Assembly: GCA_024408905.1 (NCBI GenBank)
Contig: JAKSUP010000002.1
Coordinates: forward strand, 1-21,317
From: a bacterium
Lineage (GTDB): Bacteria; Cyanobacteriota; Vampirovibrionia; Gastranaerophilales; Gastranaerophilaceae
DNA length: 21,317 nucleotides
Direction: 5' to 3'
The notes under the pieces are model-generated. The model had not been told where the DNA came from. It searched no databases and saw only the letters and a program-made list of their open reading frames with translations. A program made the translations under genes and the position numbers. Below, piece after piece: positions 15,184 through 21,317 of the stretch. Numbering within the stretch: the first letter of the stretch is position 1; every line of letters begins with the position of its first letter.

Positions 15184-15681
15184 TTATGTTTCTTCTTTAT
15201 TAGGCGCTAAAGAATTTAGACGTTTTGCAGGATCAGTAATATGCGTAATTCTCAAACCGAAGTTATCTTCAATTACAACAACTTCTCCATAAGCAATCAA
15301 TTTCCCGTTTGCATAAAGTTCAACAGGTTCACCGGCTGCTTTATTCAATGTAACAATTGAACCTTTGGTAAGTTCCAAAACTTTTTTGATAGGAAGCTCT
15401 GTTCTACCAAGTTCAACAGTTAACTGCAATTTAACATCTAATAAAATGTTTAAGTTTTGGTTTTGAGGTCCTTGCACTTGTTCTAAGTCTTCAAAAGAAG
15501 CAAATTGAACAGGCTGCACTGTAACAGGGTCAGCAGAAGCAGTCTCACTTGAAGGTGCGACTTCAGGTTCCAAAGCTGCAGCTTCTTCTTGTTCAACATC
15601 TTGTTCAGACAACGCATCTTCTTCAGAATTGCCACCTAAATTATTCGCATCCATTTCTTTGAAATCATCATCACCAGGCAT
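15184..15681 (-). CDS. fliN: Flagellar motor switch protein FliN
   Basis: FliN is part of the cytoplasmic C-ring that sets rotation direction and docks export complexes. The 165-residue protein has an acidic, low-complexity N-terminal region (about 1-70, rich in Asp, Glu and Ala) and a C-terminal SpoA/FliN domain (about 75-155): NILLDVKLQLTVELGRTELPIKKVLEL, GSIVTLNKAAGEPVELYANG and IAYGEVVVIEDNFGLRITHI, all classic. The N-terminal tail contains LSEQDVE (24-30), which resembles the CheY-binding peptide usually found on FliM. GAAAGGA lies 6 bases before the ATG. It starts 20 bases after fliM and ends in front of a terminator. Confidence 0.96.
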   Translation of the reverse strand: MPGDDDFKEMDANNLGGNSEEDALSEQDVEQEEAAALEPEVAPSSETASADPVTVQPVQFASFEDLEQVQGPQNQNLNILLDVKLQLTVELGRTELPIKKVLELTKGSIVTLNKAAGEPVELYANGKLIAYGEVVVIEDNFGLRITHITDPAKRLNSLAPNKEET

Positions 15682-15701
15682 GTTAAGTCCTTTCTATATT
15701 T

Positions 15702-16685
15702 CTAAAAATAATTTCTTAATATTTCGTGCATTTCATCATACACATCAGTAATTTTAATACATATTTTATCTTTCATAGTTCCCGGACGTGCAAAGAATTT
15801 TTTCTCGCCGTTAACTTTGATAATTAAATCATCTTCAACCTTATTATCAAGCTTGATAATATCACCTTCCGTAAGTTGTAAGAAATCGTCTAAGGTGATA
15901 CTACATGAACCAAATTGAGCTCTCAAATCAACATTTGATGAATTAATTTTTGAAATCATTTTCAATCTTTCATCATTAGAAGCAACTAAACCTTTAGTTT
16001 GGAATATGTGTTGCGTGCTTAAGTGTCCCAAAACAGTCTCTAATACAGGATATGGGAAACAGATACTAAACAAACCAAAATGTTTTCCTGATATTTGAAC
16101 TTCAAATGTTAAAAGGGCAACAATTTCGCCGGCTGTTGCAACTTGAATTGATTGGAAATTGTCATCCAATCCGATAAATTTTCCGTTAACAGGAATAATT
16201 GTGTTCCAAGAATCTTCCAATGACTGAATGATTATATTAATAACTTTTTTAGCTAAAGCTTTTTCAATATCAGTAAGTTCTCTCGTTTGTTGATCAATAT
16301 TACCGATACCACCCAACATACGGTTTACAATACAAGAAATAACTTCAAAACTTACACCCAACAGAATTTGACCGGACAACGGTTCAAACTCAAAAACACC
16401 AACGCTAATAGGTGATGGCATAGAACGAACAAATTCTTCATACGTTAATTGGTCAACAGAAACGATTTCTATTTCGACCCTCATACGTAAATAACCACTT
16501 AATATAAGAGAAATCGCCTTTGAAAATTCTCTGTGAATATCTCTCAATGCTCTCAAGTTATCTTTTGAGAATTTGTCCGGACGTCTGAAATTATAGAGCT
16601 TGTAACTCTTATGTTCTGAGTCATCTCCTGAAAATGCATCCTCTGCCCCATAACCTCGTGATTTTGTATTTGTTAAATCTGCCAT
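15702..16685 (-). CDS. fliM: Flagellar motor switch protein FliM
   Basis: FliM forms the middle of the C-ring and normally receives phospho-CheY. The 327-residue protein has YNFRRPDKFSKDNLRALRDIH (31-51), the middle-domain GGIG...RELTDIE motif (125-141), and a C-terminal SpoA domain at about 245-320 (LRAQFGSCSITLDDFLQLTEGDIIKLDNKV). The N-terminal 30 residues (MADLTNTKSRGYGAEDAFSG...) do not contain the usual LSQxEIDALL CheY-binding peptide. A longer start is excluded by an in-frame stop four codons upstream. AAAGGG precedes the ATG. It lies between fliL and fliN in one operon. Confidence 0.96.
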   Translation of the reverse strand: MADLTNTKSRGYGAEDAFSGDDSEHKSYKLYNFRRPDKFSKDNLRALRDIHREFSKAISLILSGYLRMRVEIEIVSVDQLTYEEFVRSMPSPISVGVFEFEPLSGQILLGVSFEVISCIVNRMLGGIGNIDQQTRELTDIEKALAKKVINIIIQSLEDSWNTIIPVNGKFIGLDDNFQSIQVATAGEIVALLTFEVQISGKHFGLFSICFPYPVLETVLGHLSTQHIFQTKGLVASNDERLKMISKINSSNVDLRAQFGSCSITLDDFLQLTEGDIIKLDNKVEDDLIIKVNGEKKFFARPGTMKDKICIKITDVYDEMHEILRNYF

Positions 16686-16705
16686 TATTTCCCTTTATTA
16701 GTCAA

Positions 16706-17308
16706 CTACTGAATTATGAATTGTCCAAAGCTGACTCTTAAAACTTCTCTTTCCCCAGCGAGAATTGAATTTATCTCATTTGAAATTTGTTCTTTTGCCA
16801 ATTCTTTACCGGCTGCTGTTGACAATTCTGCAGATGTTTTACTTGATAAATTAGTAATAACAACATCTCTTATAGCCGGTTTAAATTGATTCATTTCTTG
16901 TTGTATTGATTCCATTGGATCTTTTGGAGCAGGAGCTTCATGCCCGTGACCACCCTTAGATTCTTCTGCTGCACCAGCAAAATCCGTATCTTTTTGTGAA
17001 ACTTCTATAGCAACATTCACTTTTAAATACTTCTTTTGAGCTTCATCACAAAGATTTAAAATGAAATCGCCCAAGTCAACTATGATTCCTCTTTGGATTT
17101 CATCCCCTTCTTCAGCTGCTTCATCTTCAACTTCCTCGGCAACAGGTGTAATTTTACTTATTCTTTGTGTGACAACATTGTCTACCATAAAATATATAAC
17201 TATAGCAAACAATGCCAAAAGTATTACTAAAGCAACTAATATAATTATTACGTTTTTGTTTTCTTGTCCTCTACCACTTGGGATTTCAGGTTTTTCATTT
17301 TCTGCCAT
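16706..17308 (-). CDS. fliL: Flagellar basal body-associated protein FliL
   Basis: FliL is a single-pass inner-membrane protein that surrounds stator units and supports torque. The 200-residue protein has a polar N-terminus, one membrane helix at about 20-42 (VIIILVALVILLALFAIVIYF) and a periplasmic domain with family motifs GDFILNLCDEAQKKYLKVNVAIEV, RDVVITNLSSKTSAEL and EINSIL...VLRVSFGQFIIQ at the extreme C-terminus. A Gly/His/Pro-rich insert (about 112-131) interrupts the periplasmic domain. The start is ATG 17306-17308, with GGAG 6 bases upstream; an in-frame GTG at 17320 overlaps that ribosome binding site. It is the first gene of fliL-fliM-fliN. Confidence 0.94.
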   Translation of the reverse strand: MAENEKPEIPSGRGQENKNVIIILVALVILLALFAIVIYFMVDNVVTQRISKITPVAEEVEDEAAEEGDEIQRGIIVDLGDFILNLCDEAQKKYLKVNVAIEVSQKDTDFAGAAEESKGGHGHEAPAPKDPMESIQQEMNQFKPAIRDVVITNLSSKTSAELSTAAGKELAKEQISNEINSILAGEREVLRVSFGQFIIQ

Positions 17309-17380
17309 ACTATTCTCCACATATATTACATAGTATTATTATATCAACCCTATCAAAGTTATTACACCCATTATTTGGAG

Positions 17381-17398
17381 TATTCTTTACCAAGAATA
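17381..17398. repeat. Inverted repeat in the fliL leader
   Basis: TATTCTT TACC AAGAATA is a perfect 7-bp inverted repeat with a 4-base loop, about 73 bases before the fliL start. It may be an operator or an RNA hairpin; there is no U tract, so a terminator is unlikely. Confidence 0.35.
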
Positions 17399-17529
17399 TA
17401 CTGAAATTTAATCAACTCTCTTATATGCGATTTTCTTTGATATTGCACAAACTCGGCTTTAAAATCATTGTTAACAACTATTTTGTATACAATTTGTCTT
17501 TTTAAACAAGCTTTACTGTTTGCACTTTT

Positions 17530-17558
17530 ATTATAACAGGATTTTTTATTTTTGCCAA
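17530..17558 (-). promoter_or_regulatory. Predicted promoter of the fliL-fliM-fliN operon
   Basis: On the minus strand TTGGCA (17553-17558) is followed after 17 bases by a perfect TATAAT (17530-17535), a strong vegetative-type promoter. The start site would be near 17523. No sigma-28 (FliA-type) or sigma-54 pattern was seen in this gap. Confidence 0.65.
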
Positions 17559-17610
17559 AACCTTATAATAAAAGACAGAAAAACTTTAATTTTTCTACAT
17601 ACTTAACTTC

Positions 17611-18210
17611 TCATTCTTCGACTTTTGTATAATACGGAACAAGAGCGTATGCATTGAAATCTATAGAGCCAAAAATGAGCTTAACAAACGACTCATTATA
17701 AGGAATTATTTTTGCAAAATCTACTTCACTTTCATCAAAATCTTCATCAGTTTCTTTGACTTCTACTTTACCTTTACAGAATTGTGACTGATAAAAATTA
17801 ATATAAACTTTTTTATTATCTTTATCACGGCTTCCAATAACATTGTAGAAACCTTTTTCCAAAATGGCATTGTCTATAATCAAATCAACAGGCACATTTA
17901 CTAAAAAACCCTCTTTAGAATCCTTTAAAATAGTGTTTTTAGTAATCTCTTTTGATGGATTCAATTCTTCATGAAGACTTGTGCCGCCTCCACTAATTTT
18001 TTTTGCCCTTTTTTCTTTCTGTTTCTTTTCTTTTTTCTTCTGTTTTGCTTGAAGTGCATCCATAACTTCTTCAAATTCTTTGTTTGTTATAGTTTTTTGC
18101 CCATCCCAAGCTCTATCAAGATTCGGAACGTCATCCCATGAGTCGGCAAACACAGGCATAAACGCAAGTGCAAAAAACATAAATATAATACTTTGAAGTT
18201 TGATTTTCAT
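17611..18210 (-). CDS. Exported lysine-rich hypothetical protein
   Basis: A 199-residue protein I do not recognise. A signal peptide is clear: positive start (MKIKLQ), hydrophobic core (SIIFMFFALAFMPVF) and a probable cleavage after Ala22 (VFA-DSW). The mature N-terminus is acidic/aromatic (WDDVPNLDRAWDG). Residues about 54-71 are a dense Lys/Glu run (AKQKKKEKKQKEKRAKK), followed by GGGTS and a C-terminal domain (about 95-199) with alternating strands (FLVNVPVDLIID, GFYNVIGS, KVYINFYQSQFCKGKVEV) and one cysteine near 144. It is on the same strand as fliL and directly upstream, but a promoter lies between them, so a flagellar role is only a guess. No Shine-Dalgarno is apparent before the ATG. 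Confidence 0.8.
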   Translation of the reverse strand: MKIKLQSIIFMFFALAFMPVFADSWDDVPNLDRAWDGQKTITNKEFEEVMDALQAKQKKKEKKQKEKRAKKISGGGTSLHEELNPSKEITKNTILKDSKEGFLVNVPVDLIIDNAILEKGFYNVIGSRDKDNKKVYINFYQSQFCKGKVEVKETDEDFDESEVDFAKIIPYNESFVKLIFGSIDFNAYALVPYYTKVEE

Positions 18211-18251
18211 ATCTACAGTTTAACTATTTTTTGCCAAAAGTAAATCATTAA

Positions 18252-18279
18252 ATTATATTAATTTTGCTTTTTTACACAA
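18252..18279 (-). promoter_or_regulatory. Possible promoter of the exported-protein gene
   Basis: TATAAT (18252-18257, minus) with TTGTGT (18274-18279) 16 bases upstream. The -35 is weak. It overlaps the divergent promoter at 18264-18292, so the two may interfere. Confidence 0.4.
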
Positions 18280-18292
18280 ATACATGTATAAT
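18264..18292 (+). promoter_or_regulatory. Predicted promoter of the TPR gene
   Basis: TTGCTT (18264-18269), 17 bases, then a perfect TATAAT (18287-18292), about 30 bases before the TTG start at 18322. Confidence 0.55.
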
Positions 18293-18321
18293 AATAAAGG
18301 TAATATGAGAGAGTATAAGAT

Positions 18322-19980
18322 TTGATTTTAACTAATTCAAACCTAATATTAGTAATTATAGTTGTATTTGTAGCATTTTTAGCTATTGCTATTTTGTATT
18401 CAATTATCTTTCCACCAAAAGATAAAAAAGAACAAGAATTACAGCTAACAACAAAAAATGTACTTGAACAGGTAAAAATCCTTTTTGAGAAAGGTGAATA
18501 TGCCATTGTCGAACTTTTGGCGTCCGAATACCTTAATCGTGTACCATCGCACCAAGAAGTCAGAAAATATTTAGCTAAAGCCTATTTTAATCAGGGTAAA
18601 TATAATAATGCGATTAAACAATGCACGACAGTTCTAAAAAAAGAACCTAATGAAATAGATATACAACAGCTTTTAGGAAAATGTTACATAAAAAAAGATT
18701 ATTTAGGTAAAGCCGTTCAACTTTATGAAACCATTTTTGAAAAAAGGAGTCGTGACAAAGATGTTGTCAAAACTCTTGCAGAATTATACAGAGACACAGA
18801 ACAGCCGTTTTCTGCAATATCTGTATACGGGCTGTTGGCAACCTTAGTCACTGATAATCAAGAAATTATGGAAGTTAATTCCATTTTGGCTGAACTTAAC
18901 GAAGAAGCACATGATTACCCTGCAGCTTTTGAAGCCTATAAAACATGCTTGGAAGTATATCCTACAGACATAGATACAAATAAAAAACTTATTAAACTTT
19001 ACATAAAAATTAAAAATCAAGCAAAAGCAATTGACACACTTGTATATACACTCACTTTTGTTACTGACCCAAAAGAATTATTGTGGATTCACGAAACACT
19101 TGTCGATTTATATGTTGAAACAGAAGAATGGGAAAAAGCTATTGAATATTCTGAAAAAGAATTAGAAATTCAAGGTTCTGACAAATTTAAAATAAGAAAT
19201 AATATCGCCAACTTCAATATTAAACTGGACAATTACGGAGAGGGTATCGCAATATTAGAAGAATTAGTTATGATTTCCGAAAAAGGATATGGCGTTACCG
19301 TTGAACTTGCCAAAGCATATATAAAACAAAAAGAATACCAAAAAGCTTTGGATAAATATTTGGAATTGCTTGATAAAAGTACACAAAAAGAGGCAAAAGA
19401 AATAAGGACACTTGTTTGTGATTTATATATCACATGGGCTTGTGACTGTTCTGAAAAACAAGATTATGACAATGCTTATAAATATTTAAGGAATGCCGGT
19501 GAATATAATCCTCTAAATCCTGAAATATATTACAACACTGCTATAAACAAAATTGCAGAAAAACAAGTCGCTGAATCTATTGAATATTTACAAAAAAGTC
19601 TTGAATATGATAAACAAAAAACTAATCAAGCAAAATATCTTGTAAAGTTAGCAGAAGCACACCATATCTTAGGAAACTTCTTTGAAGAAAAAAGAGCCCT
19701 CACAGACTTATTAAAAATTGATGAAAAGAACCCTAGAGGACTCTATAGAACAGGAATGCTTTATGCTTCACAACAAGAAACAAAAAAAGCAGAAGAATTT
19801 TTGTTAAAAGCCATTGAGGTCGCTCCTGATGCTTTAGATGTAAAATACAATTTAGCCTTGCTTTATGAAAATAATAATGCAGAAAAAGCAAAAAAATTAT
19901 ATATGGAAATTTTAGAACAAGATCCTACTCATGAAGAAGCTAAACGCTCATTGTCTGAACTAATGTCATCAGACTTCTAA
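18322..19980 (+). CDS. Membrane-anchored TPR-repeat protein
   Basis: A 552-residue protein with one N-terminal membrane helix (about 8-30, LILVIIVVFVAFLAIAILYSIIF) and then an almost continuous array of tetratricopeptide repeats. The pattern W/Y..LG..Y....Y..A...Y......P recurs, for example at KYLAKAYFNQGKYNNAIKQC, LLGKCYIKKDYLGKAVQLYE and KAYIKQKEYQKALDKYLELL, with roughly ten to twelve repeats to the C-terminus. TPR solenoids bind other proteins, so this is probably a scaffold facing the cytoplasm. The start is TTG, with GAGAGAG 8 bases upstream; the nearby ATG at 18305 is in a different frame and hits a stop. Its partner is unknown; neighbours are flagellar genes and an exported protein. 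The stop overlaps a small convergent gene by 4 bases. Confidence 0.88.
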   Translation: MILTNSNLILVIIVVFVAFLAIAILYSIIFPPKDKKEQELQLTTKNVLEQVKILFEKGEYAIVELLASEYLNRVPSHQEVRKYLAKAYFNQGKYNNAIKQCTTVLKKEPNEIDIQQLLGKCYIKKDYLGKAVQLYETIFEKRSRDKDVVKTLAELYRDTEQPFSAISVYGLLATLVTDNQEIMEVNSILAELNEEAHDYPAAFEAYKTCLEVYPTDIDTNKKLIKLYIKIKNQAKAIDTLVYTLTFVTDPKELLWIHETLVDLYVETEEWEKAIEYSEKELEIQGSDKFKIRNNIANFNIKLDNYGEGIAILEELVMISEKGYGVTVELAKAYIKQKEYQKALDKYLELLDKSTQKEAKEIRTLVCDLYITWACDCSEKQDYDNAYKYLRNAGEYNPLNPEIYYNTAINKIAEKQVAESIEYLQKSLEYDKQKTNQAKYLVKLAEAHHILGNFFEEKRALTDLLKIDEKNPRGLYRTGMLYASQQETKKAEEFLLKAIEVAPDALDVKYNLALLYENNNAEKAKKLYMEILEQDPTHEEAKRSLSELMSSDF

Positions 19981-20150
19981 ACTTCTTCAGGTATGTACAC
20001 AATAACATCAGAAAGATAGTTTCTGACTTCCTCTATTGATGAAAATCGTGGAACTATCCGTTGATAATCTTGTACTACAGAAATAATATCGTCTGTTGAT
20101 AATCTGACCATTCTTCTTGTTCCGTTCGTTGATTCAATAATTCTTGCCAT
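19977..20150 (-). CDS. Small hypothetical protein, 57 residues
   Basis: A short minus-strand frame with an ATG at 20148-20150 and a good ribosome binding site, CGAGG, 5 bases upstream. It encodes MARIIESTNGTRRMVRLSTD, then DIISVVQDYQ, RIVPRFSSIE and ends EEVRNYLSDVIVYIPEEV. The composition is protein-like and balanced, with no low-complexity run. The N-terminal half could form a strand-strand-helix, as in small DNA-binding or antitoxin-like proteins, but that is speculation; I do not recognise the family. Its stop codon overlaps the stop of the TPR gene (CTAA at 19977-19980 read on both strands). It lies 101 bases after thrB and may share its transcript. Confidence 0.68.
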   Translation of the reverse strand: MARIIESTNGTRRMVRLSTDDIISVVQDYQRIVPRFSSIEEVRNYLSDVIVYIPEEV

Positions 20151-20251
20151 TTTTACCTCGCATTTACCTCACAAGATTATTAACGGTAAAAAAATACAAT
20201 ACTTTACACGAATCCAATAACGGATTTAGAAAAAATAGTTCAAATTAAAAA

Positions 20252-21187
20252 CTAAAATACAATAGCGCCCTGTTCTTCAACACTCAAAGTTCTTATATCA
20301 ACTTTAATATTTTGGCCTTCCCATATTTCACGCACTTTTGAACTAATAGTATCAACATCATATTTATGAGAAATAATTAATAAAGAAGGTCCTGCTCCGG
20401 ATAAAACACAACCAAGAACTCCTTCTTCGTGTTTGAAGGCATCTATTATTTCTTTCATTCCCGGAACTAATTTTTCTCTGTATGGTTGATGAATTCTGTC
20501 TTTTAATGCTAATTTCATCAATTTTTCATCTTTGGTGTTTACTGCTTGAACAAGCATCGCCAAATGTGTTGCATTAAATATTGCATCCTGCATAGGAACT
20601 TGTTCCGGCAAAACAGAGCGAGCAATACTCGTTGCTAATTCAAAGTCCGGTATGCACACAGTAATATCCCATTCTTCAGGCCAATTCAGCTTACAATATG
20701 AAACCGTTCCATCCTCTTCCTTATTTGATAAAACAAAACCACCGAGAATTGCCGGAGCAACATTATCAGGATGACCTTCAACTTCAGTTGCAATCGCCAA
20801 CAAAGCAGCTTCATCTGCAGGAGAACCCAATAATCTGTTAGCTGCTAACAAACCACCTACTACTACAGATGCCGAACTTCCCAGACCTCGAGTTATAGGA
20901 ATCTGTGATTGTATATTTATTTTCAATTCTGAAGGCTCTTGACCAATTGAATTATACAAAAGTTCCACAGCCTTATAAACAATGTTATTTTCGTCTTTCG
21001 GAATTGTGTCAAAAGCCATTTCATCAATAGCTTCTTCTTCTGACATCATATTGATTTCGATTCCTGTTCCCGGTAAAACTGTCTCTTCAATAGTTATCGT
21101 ATTGTAAATAGGTAGTGCCAAACCCAAACAATCAAATCCGGGACCTATGTTTGCTGACGTAGCAGGAACCTTTACGCTTACTTTCAT
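20252..21187 (-). CDS. thrB: Homoserine kinase
   Basis: ThrB phosphorylates homoserine to O-phosphohomoserine with ATP, the step before threonine synthase. The 311-residue GHMP kinase has motif 1 at the N-terminus (VPATSANIGPGFDCLGLAL, 7-25), the ATP-binding PITRGLGSSASVVVGG (97-112), the EGHPDN segment (137-142) and the C-terminal GCVLSGAGPSLLII glycine loop. A strong AAGGAG precedes the ATG at 21185-21187, and a promoter fits directly upstream. No other threonine gene is in the window. The length is normal for the family. Confidence 0.97.
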   Translation of the reverse strand: MKVSVKVPATSANIGPGFDCLGLALPIYNTITIEETVLPGTGIEINMMSEEEAIDEMAFDTIPKDENNIVYKAVELLYNSIGQEPSELKINIQSQIPITRGLGSSASVVVGGLLAANRLLGSPADEAALLAIATEVEGHPDNVAPAILGGFVLSNKEEDGTVSYCKLNWPEEWDITVCIPDFELATSIARSVLPEQVPMQDAIFNATHLAMLVQAVNTKDEKLMKLALKDRIHQPYREKLVPGMKEIIDAFKHEEGVLGCVLSGAGPSLLIISHKYDVDTISSKVREIWEGQNIKVDIRTLSVEEQGAIVF

Positions 21188-21210
21188 TACTTTCTCCTTC
21201 GAATATATGG

Positions 21211-21239
21211 ACTATACAATAAACCCATAAAAAAAACAA
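21211..21239 (-). promoter_or_regulatory. Predicted promoter of thrB
   Basis: On the minus strand TTGTTT (21234-21239), 17 bases, then TATAGT (21211-21216). The leader would be about 17 bases. The -35 lies at the edge of the G-rich tail, so its upstream context may be unreliable. Confidence 0.5.
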
Positions 21240-21241
21240 CA

Positions 21242-21317
21242 TGGGGGGGGTAAATGGGGGGGGGAAATAGGAGGGGGGTAAATGGGGGGGCAAAGGGGGG
21301 GAGGGAAATAGGGGAGG
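21242..21317. other. G-tract low-complexity tail, probable assembly artefact
   Basis: The last ~75 bases are almost only G with short A/T interruptions (TAAAT, GAAATAGGA, CAAAG), with a single C on this strand. Nothing else in this AT-rich window looks like it. It has no coding potential. The most likely cause is poly-G base-calling noise at a contig end; a real G-quadruplex-forming repeat is a less likely alternative. Confidence 0.7.

Larger units (their letters stand above)
17309..17610 (-). other. 302-base gap holding a long fliL leader
   Basis: Between fliL and the exported-protein gene there is no convincing gene. The stretch holds a good minus-strand promoter (17530-17558) and then about 215 bases of AT-rich leader. 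One open frame on minus runs to a stop at 17371-17373 but has no usable start codon. A small hairpin is at 17381-17398. Confidence 0.6.

Noticed and set aside
17371..17550. Minus-strand open frame of about 57 codons ending at 17371 in the fliL leader (its end reads KFQYILGKEYSK)
   Set aside because: No ATG, GTG or TTG with a ribosome binding site occurs in frame before its middle, and it overlaps the predicted promoter. Frames of this length are expected by chance in AT-rich DNA.
20189..20223. Weak hairpin AATCC/GGATT after thrB as a terminator
   Set aside because: The stem is only 5 bp and has no directly following U tract on the minus strand; evidence was too thin.

Overview
The window is AT-rich DNA (except for the last ~75 bases) from a Gram-negative, flagellated bacterium. 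It most likely comes from the non-photosynthetic sister group of cyanobacteria (Melainabacteria/Vampirovibrionia, probably Gastranaerophilales). Three things point there. The ATP synthase genes run a, c, b', b, delta, alpha, gamma, with two different b-type subunits and no beta or epsilon gene beside them, which is the cyanobacterial arrangement. YidC carries a large soluble insertion between its second and third conserved helices, as I recall for cyanobacterial YidC. Flagellar switch genes are present, which cyanobacteria lack but some Melainabacteria have. The placement is inferred from family knowledge; no search was run.

Layout. Positions 1-2657 (minus) hold an operon of three glycosyltransferases: a GT-B enzyme, then two GT8 enzymes, the last cut by the window edge. 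Positions 2888-5349 (plus) hold a GT9 heptosyltransferase and a membrane sugar-phosphate transferase, ending at a strong bidirectional terminator. Together these five genes look like a surface-polysaccharide or LPS region. A lone hypothetical gene follows on minus (5397-6047), then gatA on plus, a bidirectional terminator, and a small membrane protein whose 3' end overlaps the end of atpG.

Positions 8146-15089 (minus) hold yidC and the ATP synthase genes in the order yidC, atpB, atpE, atpF', atpF, atpH, atpA, an ORF6N-domain gene, atpG. The ORF6N gene, a phage-type DNA-binding family, sits between alpha and gamma where no gene is expected. Upstream are fliN, fliM and fliL (minus, 15184-17308), closed by their own terminator and probably started by a good promoter about 215 bases before fliL. 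Next come a lysine-rich exported protein (minus) and, divergently, a membrane-anchored TPR protein (plus). The last genes are an unlisted 57-residue protein and the homoserine kinase thrB (both minus). The window ends in about 75 bases of G tracts unlike anything else here, most likely a contig-end artefact.

No RNA gene, CRISPR array, insertion sequence or complete mobile element was seen. The points most worth a second look are the ORF6N gene inside the ATP synthase operon (with a flanking 8-base direct repeat and a missing ribosome binding site on atpG), a FliM without its usual N-terminal CheY-binding peptide together with a possible look-alike in FliN, an extra membrane helix on subunit b, and a promoter that overlaps the fliN terminator.
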